From Oscillospiraceae bacterium (GTDB lineage: Bacteria; Bacillota; Clostridia; Oscillospirales; Ruminococcaceae): 64,000 nucleotides of DNA. The position numbers and the translations under genes were made by a program. The DNA is taken from positions 62,001 to 126,000 of the forward strand of contig SVMZ01000002.1 in assembly GCA_015067185.1 (NCBI GenBank), read 5' to 3'. Below are positions 51,223 through 61,495 of the stretch, in pieces (the first letter of the stretch is position 1; every line of letters begins with the position of its first letter). Under the pieces are notes generated by a model. It did not search any database. It had not been told where the DNA came from and saw only the letters and a list, made by a program, of their open reading frames with translations.

Positions 51223-52368
51223 ATGAAAATAGGAATCATTGGTTTGGGAAGCCGCTGTCTCGGTCTTTTAAAAACGCTTTTATCCATAGAAAAGGATATT
51301 GTCATTGCTGCCGTGGCAGATCCTGCTCCGGACTCCGTAACCGAAAAGCTCAGCGAACTCTCCCTCTCCTACTCTCCTAAACTCTATACTGAGGCAGACG
51401 AGATGCTGGATTATGAAACCCTTGACGGTGTCTTTGTTGCCACACGCTGTAATCTTCACGCTCAGCTTGCCATCAAAGTACTTAAACGTAAAATTCCTCT
51501 GTTTTTGGAAAAACCCATTGCCACCAATCTGGAAGATCTTCGCCAACTGAATGCGTTTGTTGAAGAATGCAACGATAACGTTGTCGTTTCCTTCCCCCTG
51601 CGCCTGACTTCTATTGTTCAGAAGGCAAAAGAGATCGTTCTCTCTGGTGATCTTGGTGATATTGAAAACGTCAATGCCTTCAACGATGTTCCCTATGGCG
51701 GCGTATATTACCACAACTGGTACCGCGATGAGAATACAACGCAGGGACTTTTCCTTCAGAAAGCTACCCACGATTTTGACGTTCTCAATTCTATTCTGAC
51801 ACCACTTCCCGTAGAGATTTGCGCCATGACATCCAAGCGCATTTTTACCGGTGATATGCCTGCCGGATTAAAATGCGATGATTGTGACCGTCAGCTTTTC
51901 TGCTGGGACAGTAAATACTATAATGAAACCTTCCGCAACGATTCTTCCAACGGGGACTATTGTGCCTTTGCTGTGGATACCGGCAATGAGGATTCCGGTT
52001 CTGCCTTGATTCGCTACAATACCGGTATGCATACATCCTATTCCCAGAATTTCTTCAGCCGTAAAAAAGCAGCCCGCCGTGGTGCAAGACTTTACGGTTA
52101 CCGCGGTACATTGGAGTTCGATTTCTATGCCGGTGAAAAGGTGCGTGTTTACGATCACTTCTCCGGAAATGTAACAGACTACGATGCTCCCAACTCCCTT
52201 GGCGGACATGGCGGCGGTGACTCTGCTCTCATGCGCAACTTTGCAGATATCATGAGAGGGGAAGATATTTCCCGTTCCACCCTGGCTGACGGCATCAAGA
52301 GTGCACTGATGTGCCTCCGTGCCCGTGAGTCTGCGCAGAACAGTCGTTTCTGCAAGATTGAACTGTAA
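51223..52368 (+). CDS. Gfo/Idh/MocA-family oxidoreductase
   Basis: IGIIGLGSRCLGLLKT; LFLEKPIATNLEDL. Confidence 0.88.
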   Translation: MKIGIIGLGSRCLGLLKTLLSIEKDIVIAAVADPAPDSVTEKLSELSLSYSPKLYTEADEMLDYETLDGVFVATRCNLHAQLAIKVLKRKIPLFLEKPIATNLEDLRQLNAFVEECNDNVVVSFPLRLTSIVQKAKEIVLSGDLGDIENVNAFNDVPYGGVYYHNWYRDENTTQGLFLQKATHDFDVLNSILTPLPVEICAMTSKRIFTGDMPAGLKCDDCDRQLFCWDSKYYNETFRNDSSNGDYCAFAVDTGNEDSGSALIRYNTGMHTSYSQNFFSRKKAARRGARLYGYRGTLEFDFYAGEKVRVYDHFSGNVTDYDAPNSLGGHGGGDSALMRNFADIMRGEDISRSTLADGIKSALMCLRARESAQNSRFCKIEL

Positions 52369-52391
52369 TAGAGTTCTCTTCTTACAACAAC

Positions 52392-52425
52392 AAGCCCGAA
52401 ACACAGCAACTTGTGTTTCGGGCTT
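52392..52425 (+). terminator. Intrinsic terminator
   Basis: AAGCCCGAAACACA / TGTGTTTCGGGCTT perfect 14-bp stem. Confidence 0.88.
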
Positions 52426-52558
52426 TACGCTTTCTTTTATTTCCAAAAAATGTCTTTCTCCTCATTATCTGTTCGGAAGCGCCGCATAACAGAAATTGGA
52501 CATGACTACACTCTTTGGAATAAAGCACCTTCATACCTCTGCGGGTGCTTTTCCTTTT

Positions 52559-55441
52559 TTACTCAAAACTCCTGATTGTGGCCATCACCGCATCAGAAAT
52601 GGCATATGCTGTCTTGTAGAGTGTAACTACATTGCAGCATTGCTCATATTCAAGGGGGTTGACCATATAGGCCAGTTCAACCAGGACAGAGGGCTGTGCC
52701 GTCATGCGTGTCACATAGAAATATCCTTCCATCGCTCCATCATTTTCACGCTGAAGAGAACCGGACACAAAACTTGCAATATGTCTTGCCAAAGATTGGG
52801 AAGCATCAAAGTGATAGTAAACCGCTGTACCGCTGACTTCATTGGAATCCGTTGTTTCTGCCGTACTGTTATGATGCAGCGATATGAACAGATCCGGTTT
52901 TATATCTGCCGCATAAGCAACCCGTTCCTCAAGCACAAGTTTACCGTCGCTTGGCTGCGGAAGCATCATAACCTTTGCGCCCAACTGTTTCAACCGTGCT
53001 TCCAAAAATTTTGCGGTCGCATAATTTAATATTGCTTCTGTTGCACCTTCCGCACCGCCAAAACCCAATGCTCCTGGATCTGTTCCTCCGTGTCCCGCAT
53101 CAAGAACAACGACAAGACCGTCAAGAGGCTTGAGCTTGTTTGTTGAAAACTTAGGTGCTTTGGAAAGATATATCATCGTTTTGCTGACATCCAATTCTGC
53201 CGCTTCTGTCTCTAACGTTGACAGATTCTCTACTGCATATTCCACAGCATATCCCCAAAGAGGGGCATCCTCTTTCAGGTTGAGGGTAATTTTTGTAATA
53301 GAATTTTCCTTATCGGTATCCACATCAATTTTTTCAACCAATTCGCTGGATACAGCTTCTATTTTATCGATTCCCTGGGTATTGAAGAGAGTAATTATTA
53401 GTTTTCCATCCGCCAATTCAGTATGGTAAGGGACACCTGCCGTTCCTGTAAGCGTTATGATTTCCGCCCGTTCATCATACTCTATCGTATATCCGGAAAC
53501 CGTGTTTTCAGGCGAACTATTGTCGCTCACAACCTCCACACTTTTAACCGGGACATACCCTCCGCTGGCCAATTCATAATAGCCGTCGTCTGTACAATTT
53601 ACCACATAATCCATAGCTCCCCTTCGCAATGTAGTGAGGAATTCATTGGTTACATCGGTATCATGGTAAACATTGGTATGATAATCAACTGCTCTTACCA
53701 CAAAATCAGCATTTTTTCCTACAACCATCAATTCACCCGGTGAATTCACTGTCGTTGTACTGCCATTAAATCTCACCCGATAAACAATATTGCCAACATT
53801 GGTCACTCTTCGTGCCGGATAACCTTCTGCTGGTATGGTATATTCCGCAGAATACCATGCCGGGATACCTGCTTCTGCTGTTGCCGCCACCTGCTTCAGC
53901 TGCACCCTTTCCCCGTTGATTGTTGCAGTAACATCCCCGTTTGAAGGAGCAATACATTCCAGCTTTATTGTTTCTCCCGCTCTTATACCGCGGGATACCT
54001 GAGGAAACACCGAACTTTCACGGATTGTTTTGATTTTCACTGCCGTACTGTCAGGATCCGGTCTCTCTATTGTAGTATAAACCACCTGTTGATTCTGTGA
54101 AAAAACATACTCGTTTTTTCCTTCCTTCACATCTACCAGAATACCGAAAATACCGCTTTCGGAAATTCTCTGCACCTCTTCACCATTATAATATAACGGT
54201 ACTGTCGGATCTGATGTTCCCATAATGAAATACTTTTTGCCTGTCCAAGTTATGTTTTCATAAGGACGCGTGACAGCAAGTTTTTTCGAAATAGTCAACT
54301 CACCTGTCAAGTCAGGATATACCATAGAATCATAATATGTCATCTGCACCGCCAGATATTCTCCGTTTGAGCTGAGCGAAGTATACCCTGAGCAAATATA
54401 GTTTTCTATTCCGTTCTTTTCGTTTACATAACGCCGGAAAAACAATTCATCGCCATCTGCCGTCGGCTGATGGCCGGAATCCGGAAGTTTTATCTTCTCG
54501 GCAGAAATTCGTACGTTAAAATCAACATTCGCCATTTCAGCAAAAGTTTTCCAATAAATAAGATCCTTCTCGTAGTTATCCGCATCATCACTGACACTGA
54601 AAGGACTGTCAAACACAATTGCATCCATCAAACCTGCCGTTATCCATTGCTCTTTGACAGAAGTCTGCACCGTATCTGTATATCCGCCATCAATTTCAAC
54701 AATTAATTTTTGTTGTTTTCCCTCATTCCAAATCAATTTAGAAATTTCATCCAGCAGCTGTGTTACCGTATCTGTCGCGCCAATACCCAGCGAATCCGTT
54801 GTCACCGAAGACATGTCAATCATTTCAAGCAAAACACCGTCAATATCATAGCGTTTTACCAGTTCTTCAACAATTCTCTTGATATATTCACGCACATTCT
54901 CATTCAGAATATTATAGTACACAACTCCATCTACCGTTGTTACTGCATATTCCTCATTTCTGGTTGAAAAAATTCTATCCTCATTCAGCAGCCTTCCCTC
55001 TTCCCCAATCTTAAAAGGATCCACCACTGCCACCAAAGCCAATCCTCGTTCACTGCAAAGCTCTGCCACTGTTTTCAGCGGATTCTCCAGCATAATCTCG
55101 CCGTTTTCGTCTCTCACATCGGGAGATAATGGCACTAGGGAAGAACGATACATGGCATTGGAATAATCCAGTGCCTCAAAATAAATGGTGGAATAGCCAT
55201 ATTTTTCGGCAAAATCCAGTATTCTTGCCAACTGTTCCTCGGGTTGGAGAGAAACAAATGGATTGTTTACAGGAAAATCCGAATAATCAAAACAGTTGAT
55301 ATATAATCCATTACCTTCAAACAGATTTGTTTTTTCTTGTGTTTCATCTGCCTTAGCTTGTACGCTGCCCGGAACCACTGCTGTCAGTACCAATAATAAT
55401 GCCAACAGCCCCGACAAAATTTTTTTACTCATTCTGATCAT
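52559..55441 (-). CDS. Secreted multidomain protein: N-terminal glycosyl-hydrolase-10-like (DUF187-type) barrel plus C-terminal N-acetylmuramoyl-L-alanine amidase (Amidase_3)
   Basis: Signal peptide; LFEGNGLYINCFDYSD...GYSTIYFEALDYSNAMYRS; C-terminal VVLDAGHGGTDPGALG, LFISLHHNSTAE, ELAYMVNPLEYE. Confidence 0.82.
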   Translation of the reverse strand: MIRMSKKILSGLLALLLVLTAVVPGSVQAKADETQEKTNLFEGNGLYINCFDYSDFPVNNPFVSLQPEEQLARILDFAEKYGYSTIYFEALDYSNAMYRSSLVPLSPDVRDENGEIMLENPLKTVAELCSERGLALVAVVDPFKIGEEGRLLNEDRIFSTRNEEYAVTTVDGVVYYNILNENVREYIKRIVEELVKRYDIDGVLLEMIDMSSVTTDSLGIGATDTVTQLLDEISKLIWNEGKQQKLIVEIDGGYTDTVQTSVKEQWITAGLMDAIVFDSPFSVSDDADNYEKDLIYWKTFAEMANVDFNVRISAEKIKLPDSGHQPTADGDELFFRRYVNEKNGIENYICSGYTSLSSNGEYLAVQMTYYDSMVYPDLTGELTISKKLAVTRPYENITWTGKKYFIMGTSDPTVPLYYNGEEVQRISESGIFGILVDVKEGKNEYVFSQNQQVVYTTIERPDPDSTAVKIKTIRESSVFPQVSRGIRAGETIKLECIAPSNGDVTATINGERVQLKQVAATAEAGIPAWYSAEYTIPAEGYPARRVTNVGNIVYRVRFNGSTTTVNSPGELMVVGKNADFVVRAVDYHTNVYHDTDVTNEFLTTLRRGAMDYVVNCTDDGYYELASGGYVPVKSVEVVSDNSSPENTVSGYTIEYDERAEIITLTGTAGVPYHTELADGKLIITLFNTQGIDKIEAVSSELVEKIDVDTDKENSITKITLNLKEDAPLWGYAVEYAVENLSTLETEAAELDVSKTMIYLSKAPKFSTNKLKPLDGLVVVLDAGHGGTDPGALGFGGAEGATEAILNYATAKFLEARLKQLGAKVMMLPQPSDGKLVLEERVAYAADIKPDLFISLHHNSTAETTDSNEVSGTAVYYHFDASQSLARHIASFVSGSLQRENDGAMEGYFYVTRMTAQPSVLVELAYMVNPLEYEQCCNVVTLYKTAYAISDAVMATIRSFE

Positions 55442-55487
55442 AACATTCCTCTTAACACGCTTTTTTCTTTTTTAAGTTCAAAAACAT

Positions 55488-55706
55488 TTAAAGTTCAAAC
55501 TCTTCCTGCGTAAACTCAGGCAGCACAGCAGCATTGCGCGGTACTCTTTTCAGCGGATCGTAATGAAATTTTCTGCAGTGATAATTTTTCTCTACCATTC
55601 CTTTTTTCGGACACATGATCATATCTCCGTTTTGAGTAATCATCCCGTTTCTGCAATAGACACAGGCAGGCTCTATATTCTTGCCAAATAATTTTTTCAA
55701 TTTCAT
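55488..55706 (-). CDS. Small Cys-rich (zinc-ribbon-like) protein of unknown function
   Basis: 72 aa, CVYCRNG...MCPKKG...YHCRKFHYDPLKRVP. Confidence 0.65.
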   Translation of the reverse strand: MKLKKLFGKNIEPACVYCRNGMITQNGDMIMCPKKGMVEKNYHCRKFHYDPLKRVPRNAAVLPEFTQEEFEL

Positions 55707-55823
55707 TGTTTTGACCTCGCATCGGCAGAGATTTATTCCATGATATATATAATCATTATATCACATATATCGCTAATAATCCACCATTTTCAATATTGTT
55801 TCTCCTTTTTCTGCTCTTCTTTG

Positions 55824-56819
55824 TCATACTTTCTCAATGATTCGCCGTATCTTTTGTTGCTCTTTTTCGCATTTTTCCAGTTCAAACAAATTTTTATTAA
55901 TCTGTTCAATTTTATCCTGGACCTCTTTCTGCTCTGGCTCCTCTTCACCAAGTACCTTCCTTACGCAATATTCCAGCCATCCAAGTCTTCCGTCAAAACT
56001 CACCGCAAAAAAGGCATCCCAGTTCACATGAGAAATATTCATAAATTCTGTATATCCCGTCAACAGCGCCATTATCTTCCGGTCATCATACTCTCCATTC
56101 TCATTGGTTGTCCAATCATAGATTGCTGCAAGCAATTCCTGATAGGGAGGTATGTAACCTGCTGCTTCCCAATCTATAACACATGGCATTTCACCGCTCC
56201 ACATCACATTCTTCGGGTCCAGATCCCTGTGGCTGATAACTTGTTTTGACTTCACTTCTTTTTGATATGTTATGACCTTTTCATCCCACTCCTCAAGCTT
56301 CTCTATCCATTGTTCTATAGTGCAGAAACACGGGTTGTTCGTCTGTTCTGCTTCCCTCAGCAATCTTTTCCAATCATATGCACTGCGGCTGTCCTGCTCT
56401 TCCGACAGCCCATCCAGACAAACATCTGCCGCATGGATCTTTCCAAGAATTTCTCCGATTTTTTTACAATGTTCATCGGATATTTCTGGAACAAAAACAC
56501 TCTTTCCTTCTATCCACTCATAAACAAAGCAATATTTTTTATTTCTTTCTATGAGATTTTTTCCGTTTAAACATTTTGCTCCAATCAGAGGAATTCTATC
56601 CTTCAACAGCTGTGCCACTCTCTCAGAATTTACCATATTATCATATGCTCCGGGGCGCCGCATAATATCCGGCTTCAGTACTTTGAGCGCATATTCTCCG
56701 CAATTCGTCTTTATGTGATACATTTTATGCAGCAGTCCGCCGGTTACTTTTTCCGGACCTGCTTGCAGATTACCCAAACCATATTTCATACAAAGATCCT
56801 GTATCTCCCTGTAATCCAT
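55824..56819 (-). CDS. APH-family phosphotransferase
   Basis: VISHRDLDPKNVMW Brenner motif and PCVIDWEAAG; start chosen at MDYREIQ with AGGGAG. Confidence 0.85.
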   Translation of the reverse strand: MDYREIQDLCMKYGLGNLQAGPEKVTGGLLHKMYHIKTNCGEYALKVLKPDIMRRPGAYDNMVNSERVAQLLKDRIPLIGAKCLNGKNLIERNKKYCFVYEWIEGKSVFVPEISDEHCKKIGEILGKIHAADVCLDGLSEEQDSRSAYDWKRLLREAEQTNNPCFCTIEQWIEKLEEWDEKVITYQKEVKSKQVISHRDLDPKNVMWSGEMPCVIDWEAAGYIPPYQELLAAIYDWTTNENGEYDDRKIMALLTGYTEFMNISHVNWDAFFAVSFDGRLGWLEYCVRKVLGEEEPEQKEVQDKIEQINKNLFELEKCEKEQQKIRRIIEKV

Positions 56820-56909
56820 TCTTCTTTGCTCCCTCTGCAGACTTAAAACTTTATTTGCTGTCACTCTTGTTTCACTGTTTTATATATCATAATAAAAGAT
56901 ATAACACAA

Positions 56910-56936
56910 AGAGGGTCTGCTGAGACCCTCTTCCCT
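56910..56936 (-). terminator. Intrinsic terminator of ylbJ
   Basis: AGAGGGTCT / AGACCCTCT followed by TTTGTGTT on minus strand. Confidence 0.6.
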
Positions 56937-57067
56937 TCCTGAAGCGAAATATTTCTCTGTCAACAGACTGTATCCACAACTATCTGTTCCCTTGTTTATT
57001 TTGCATCATCTGTTTTCACTATAACACAACCATCCATTCTTGTCAATCTATCTCTGCCGATTCTTTT

Positions 57068-58162
57068 TTATTGTTGTCCTCTGCCTACAGTCAGCAAAAA
57101 CATAGCTGTTACAATCAGTACTGCTGCCGAACCGACTGCGGAAGTAGAGGTAATCGCTGCCTCTGCTCCCTGAGCCATTGTCTCCGCTGCCTCCGGAAAA
57201 ATTCTTATCATCCCTCTACATATCACAGCTGCTACAACGCCATGTACAACTCTTGACAAAGTGAAGCCGGACAGCTTCATTCCACTCCCGACAAGCTGAC
57301 CATATATCTGAAAAATAACAGATAAGCTCCCAAAAGAAGTAATAAATGCCAGCATCGGTAGACTGCCATACCTGGCTACTGCCCTGCTTCCTGCCGTCAC
57401 TTCTATCATCCCCGTGAAAAAAGCCTGTATTTTCTCCTCCGAAACCGAAAAAACCTTCGCCAAAAACTCTACGGCAGCAACAAACAGACCCGAACTTTCA
57501 CAAAATGCTAGTACAGCACAAAATAACAGCACAAAAGCACACATAGAAATGATTGCCTGCACGCTATCGACAACACTCTCCACAAATACCTTTGAATAGG
57601 TTTCTGTAGATACCCCGACATTTCCATCAATTTTTCTTCTTTTCTCCTGAAACGACAATAAAAACCCCATGAGAAGCGAGGAAATTGCCTGTGAAAAATA
57701 GAGAATCATTCCCGCTTTCAAGCTACCCAGCATTCCAATTCCCACTGCCCCTACCAAAAAAGACGGGCCCGCATTAACACAGAAACAAAGCATTCTCTCT
57801 CCTGTTTTTGCCGGCAGGTTTCCATTTTTCACCTCCTGTCCAATCATACGCGCTGCTGCCGGATATCCTCCAATTAAACTCATCAGGATCATACTTCCCA
57901 TATTTTGAGGCAAATTGAATATCCTCATCGTCAACGGACTCAGCAGTTTTGATAATACCCTTGCGGCCCCGCTGCCGCACACAAATTTTGCCAACACCAT
58001 AAATGGAAATAATGCCGGAATGATAACTCCTGCACACAACGTCAATCCTTCTGCAATTCCCGCTGCAAATATTTTTGCATCCTTCAACAGCAGCCAGCCT
58101 GCCAGCAAGGAAATACCCGCAGCTACGGCCCCTTTCATTTTCACCCAATTTTTTAAATTCAT
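57068..58162 (-). CDS. ylbJ: Sporulation integral membrane protein YlbJ-like (nucleoside-recognition domain)
   Basis: GVIIPALFPFMVLAKFVCGSG, ISLIGGYPAAARMIGQ-type gate motifs; polytopic. Confidence 0.8.
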   Translation of the reverse strand: MNLKNWVKMKGAVAAGISLLAGWLLLKDAKIFAAGIAEGLTLCAGVIIPALFPFMVLAKFVCGSGAARVLSKLLSPLTMRIFNLPQNMGSMILMSLIGGYPAAARMIGQEVKNGNLPAKTGERMLCFCVNAGPSFLVGAVGIGMLGSLKAGMILYFSQAISSLLMGFLLSFQEKRRKIDGNVGVSTETYSKVFVESVVDSVQAIISMCAFVLLFCAVLAFCESSGLFVAAVEFLAKVFSVSEEKIQAFFTGMIEVTAGSRAVARYGSLPMLAFITSFGSLSVIFQIYGQLVGSGMKLSGFTLSRVVHGVVAAVICRGMIRIFPEAAETMAQGAEAAITSTSAVGSAAVLIVTAMFLLTVGRGQQ

Positions 58163-58186
58163 TTTCCCCTCCGTCAGTTTTTCTAA

Positions 58187-58236
58187 AGTATATGTCTATC
58201 TTTTTACTGATATTATCTGTTTCCCTGGCATAGTAT
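58187..58236. promoter_or_regulatory. Putative divergent SigE-type promoters sharing one -35 hexamer
   Basis: Plus: GATATT (58209-58214)-14 bp-CATAGTAT (58229-58236). Minus: AATATC (same hexamer)-14 bp-CATATACT (58194-58187). Confidence 0.55.
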
Positions 58237-58283
58237 TATTTGAACACAAAAATACACTTGTGGAAAGGCGCGGGAATTCATTT

Positions 58284-58580
58284 ATGGTATCCATCAAAAA
58301 GAACAACAGAAACCGACATTCTTCCCTCCGGCAACAGCTTGCCACCGGATTGGAACTGCCATCAAACGCCTTTGGCGGTGCTTCCCAAATTGAACTCTCC
58401 TCTAATCGGGAAGCTGTCATCGACGGATGTCTCGGTGTGCTGGAATACAGTGAAAACGAAATCCTCCTCAATCTCGGCAATCTGACTGTCTGTTTCCTCG
58501 GCACCTCTTTATGTATGAAATGTATGACACCAACCGGTGCCATTATTGAAGGAAACATATCCAGCATTCAGTTCAAATAA
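58284..58580 (+). CDS. yqfC: Sporulation protein YqfC-like (YabP/YqfC family)
   Basis: IDGCLGVLEYSENEILLNLGNLTVCFLGTSL; synteny with yqfD and phoH. Confidence 0.82.
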   Translation: MVSIKKNNRNRHSSLRQQLATGLELPSNAFGGASQIELSSNREAVIDGCLGVLEYSENEILLNLGNLTVCFLGTSLCMKCMTPTGAIIEGNISSIQFK

Positions 58581-58621
58581 AACGATGCATAAAGACCGTA
58601 TCCCTTACTGATGCATGACTT

Positions 58622-59842
58622 ATGAAAGGATGTGACCGCAGCGTGTTTATCTCCTGGATCAGATATCTGCGCGGATATGTAACCCTGCAGGCAGAGGGAG
58701 CTTTTACAGAACGATTTTTAAATTTGCTGATTCAGCATGGTTTTGCTTTATGGAATATTGGAAAAACCGGTTATACCCTATCCTGCTGTGTCTTTGCTGC
58801 CGATTACAAAAAACTGAGACGCTATGCAAAGAAAACCCATGTCCGGCTTCATATTATCTCCAAACACGGCGCCCCCTTTTTTGCACGTGAAAATTACCGC
58901 AGAGGAGGACTTTTATTCGGTATTGTTTTTTTTATTACCTTTCTCTCTGTCATGAATAGTTTTGTCTGGAACATTGAAATTGTAGGAAACGAAACCGTAA
59001 CTGATGAACTTATTCTTTCTGTTGCACAAAAAAACGGTCTTCGCACCGGCATAAAATCATCCTCGGTCGATGCAGAATCGCTGGAACGCAGAATGTTCAT
59101 TGAATTGGATCAGCTTTCCTGGATTGCTGTCAATGTTGAAGAAAGTACCGTCACAATCCATGTCAAAGAGGCAGAACCTCTTCCTAAAATGTACCCTGAA
59201 AACGACAGACCTTACAACATTACAGCTGCTTGTGATGGTGTGATCCGCCGGATCGTCTGCTCTGTGGGAAAAGAGCTTGTCAGCGAAGGAATGATCGTAC
59301 AGAAAGGGGATCTTATCGTCAGCGGTGTTTTAGGATATACCGATGGCAGATGGGACTGGAAACATGCCCGCGCCGATGTTTATGCCGAAACAGAATATGC
59401 CATAATAATAGATATTCCTCTTGAACAGACCGTGGAGAAGGCTACCGGTGAACATATCATACAAACCACGCTTGAACTGTTCGGCAGAGAATTGCCCCGT
59501 TTCTCTATGCCCTATACAGAAACTGCATATGAATTCCGAAAAGAAGAACCAATTCGATTTCTCTGGTTTGATCTCCCCATAAAACGCATCATCTACGATT
59601 ATATGATATATGAATATGTTGATGTCACCTACAGTGAAGAGCAGGCCAAAAAACTCGCTCTGGACGAACTGGAACTCCGGCGAAGTGCCGAACTTGGCGA
59701 TGCTCAAATTTTGGATTCCCGACTGACTGGCTTTGTAAAAAACGATGTCTTCCATCTGAAAGCGGAATATACCTGCATTATGAATATTGCTGAAGAACAG
59801 AGCTTTCTCGTTTCGGAAAAAGAGGATTCCGAGGCAGAATAA
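58622..59842 (+). CDS. yqfD: Sporulation protein YqfD
   Basis: GYVTLQAEGAFTERFLNLLIQHGFALWNI; SFVWNIEIVGNETVTDELIL; EAEPLPK. Confidence 0.88.
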   Translation: MKGCDRSVFISWIRYLRGYVTLQAEGAFTERFLNLLIQHGFALWNIGKTGYTLSCCVFAADYKKLRRYAKKTHVRLHIISKHGAPFFARENYRRGGLLFGIVFFITFLSVMNSFVWNIEIVGNETVTDELILSVAQKNGLRTGIKSSSVDAESLERRMFIELDQLSWIAVNVEESTVTIHVKEAEPLPKMYPENDRPYNITAACDGVIRRIVCSVGKELVSEGMIVQKGDLIVSGVLGYTDGRWDWKHARADVYAETEYAIIIDIPLEQTVEKATGEHIIQTTLELFGRELPRFSMPYTETAYEFRKEEPIRFLWFDLPIKRIIYDYMIYEYVDVTYSEEQAKKLALDELELRRSAELGDAQILDSRLTGFVKNDVFHLKAEYTCIMNIAEEQSFLVSEKEDSEAE

Positions 59843-60017
59843 ACTGTAGAGCATGACAAAAAATACTTTTTTGACAAGGTGAATATAGATATCTTCCACT
59901 TTTTTGTATGAAAAAACGTTGCAATAGACGACAATTTGTGGTAAAATAAATTTTGTATAGATTGTATGTTTTTTCTTCTCACACAGGCACTATTATGACA
60001 GAAAAGGTGATTGTCTA

Positions 60018-60986
60018 TTGATTGAGCAGATTGTTGACATTGAGCGCATGGAACATGCTCTTGCGCTCTTTGGAAGTATTGATGAGAATATCCGCATGAT
60101 AGAACGTGAATATAACGTTTCCATTGTTACACGGGGAACCCAGCTGAAAATCAGCGGTGAACCGGAAGAGGTCATGCATGCCACAAGAGCTTTGCAAGGA
60201 CTTTTGACAATGCTTGATCATGGTGAAACCATCAATGAACAAAGCATACGCTATGTTATCGATATGGTGGCAGAGGGGAACGAAGATAAAATCTCTACGC
60301 TTTCCGGTGACTGTATCTGTATCACCTCCAAGGGTCGCCCGGTAAAACCCAAAACCCTCGGACAAAAGCAGTATATCGAATCCATCAAAAACAACACCAT
60401 TGTTTTCGGTATCGGTCCCGCCGGTACAGGTAAAACTTATCTGGCTGTTGCCATGGCGGTTAAGGCCTTCCGTGCTCACGAGGTCAACAAAATCATTCTG
60501 ACCCGTCCTGCCGTGGAAGCGGGCGAAAAGCTTGGTTTTCTTCCCGGTGATCTTCAGAATAAGGTAGATCCCTATCTGCGCCCTCTTTATGATGCTCTGT
60601 TCGATATGTTGGGTGCGGAAAACTATCAGAGATTCCTTGAGCGGGGCAATATCGAGGTGGCTCCCCTCGCCTATATGCGCGGCCGCACACTCGATGACAG
60701 CTTTATTATCCTTGATGAAGCACAAAATACGACCCCTGAGCAGATGAAAATGTTTCTTACACGTCTCGGCACCAACTCCAAGGCGGTTATTACCGGAGAC
60801 GTGACACAGATAGATCTCCCCGATCCCAAAAAATCCGGCGTTGTTGAGGCAATAAAAATCCTCAAACACATTGATGACATCAAAATTGTTCGTTTCAACG
60901 AGAAGGATGTCGTTCGCCACAGGCTGGTGCAGCAGATTATCAAGGCATACGAAAAATATGATGAGGAGGGCAAAAAACACAAGTAG
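60018..60986 (+). CDS. phoH: PhoH-family protein
   Basis: GIGPAGTGKTYLAVAMAV; LTRPAVEAGEKLGFLPGDL; DEAQNTTPEQMKMFLTRLG; TTG start. Confidence 0.93.
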   Translation: MIEQIVDIERMEHALALFGSIDENIRMIEREYNVSIVTRGTQLKISGEPEEVMHATRALQGLLTMLDHGETINEQSIRYVIDMVAEGNEDKISTLSGDCICITSKGRPVKPKTLGQKQYIESIKNNTIVFGIGPAGTGKTYLAVAMAVKAFRAHEVNKIILTRPAVEAGEKLGFLPGDLQNKVDPYLRPLYDALFDMLGAENYQRFLERGNIEVAPLAYMRGRTLDDSFIILDEAQNTTPEQMKMFLTRLGTNSKAVITGDVTQIDLPDPKKSGVVEAIKILKHIDDIKIVRFNEKDVVRHRLVQQIIKAYEKYDEEGKKHK

Positions 60987-60988
60987 CC

Positions 60989-61495
60989 ATGAAAAGTATC
61001 AGTGTAAAAGTAATGATAAGCAACAATCAGAAAACCGTTAAAATTCCCACAGGTATCCGCCTGCTCGTCAGACGCTGCTGTCATGCAGTGCTGGATATGG
61101 AGGGATTTGAGCATGATGCCGAAGTCAGCGTTTCCTTTGTTGACAATGCGCAGATTGCAGAACTCAATGAAAAACACATGAACAGAGTAGGTCCCACCGA
61201 TGTCCTTTCCTTCCCTCTCGGTGAAAACGGAATCTATGATACCAACGAAGAAACCGGCGCCAAAATGCTGGGTGATATTGTTATCTCCGTTGAAAAAGCC
61301 GTGGAACAGGCTGAACTCTATGACCATACCCTTCAGCGTGAAATTGGCTTCCTGACTGTCCACTCTATGCTTCACCTTATGGGATATGACCATGAAACAG
61401 GCGGTCTCGACTATGTCCACATGCGCGAAAAAGAGGAAACCGCACTCACTCGTCTCGGTCTTGAACGTGACGCCAGTTATTTTAATGCCAACTAA
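60989..61495 (+). CDS. ybeY: Endoribonuclease YbeY
   Basis: PTDVLSFPLGE; HSMLHLMGYDHETGG zinc-binding motif. Confidence 0.94.
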   Translation: MKSISVKVMISNNQKTVKIPTGIRLLVRRCCHAVLDMEGFEHDAEVSVSFVDNAQIAELNEKHMNRVGPTDVLSFPLGENGIYDTNEETGAKMLGDIVISVEKAVEQAELYDHTLQREIGFLTVHSMLHLMGYDHETGGLDYVHMREKEETALTRLGLERDASYFNAN

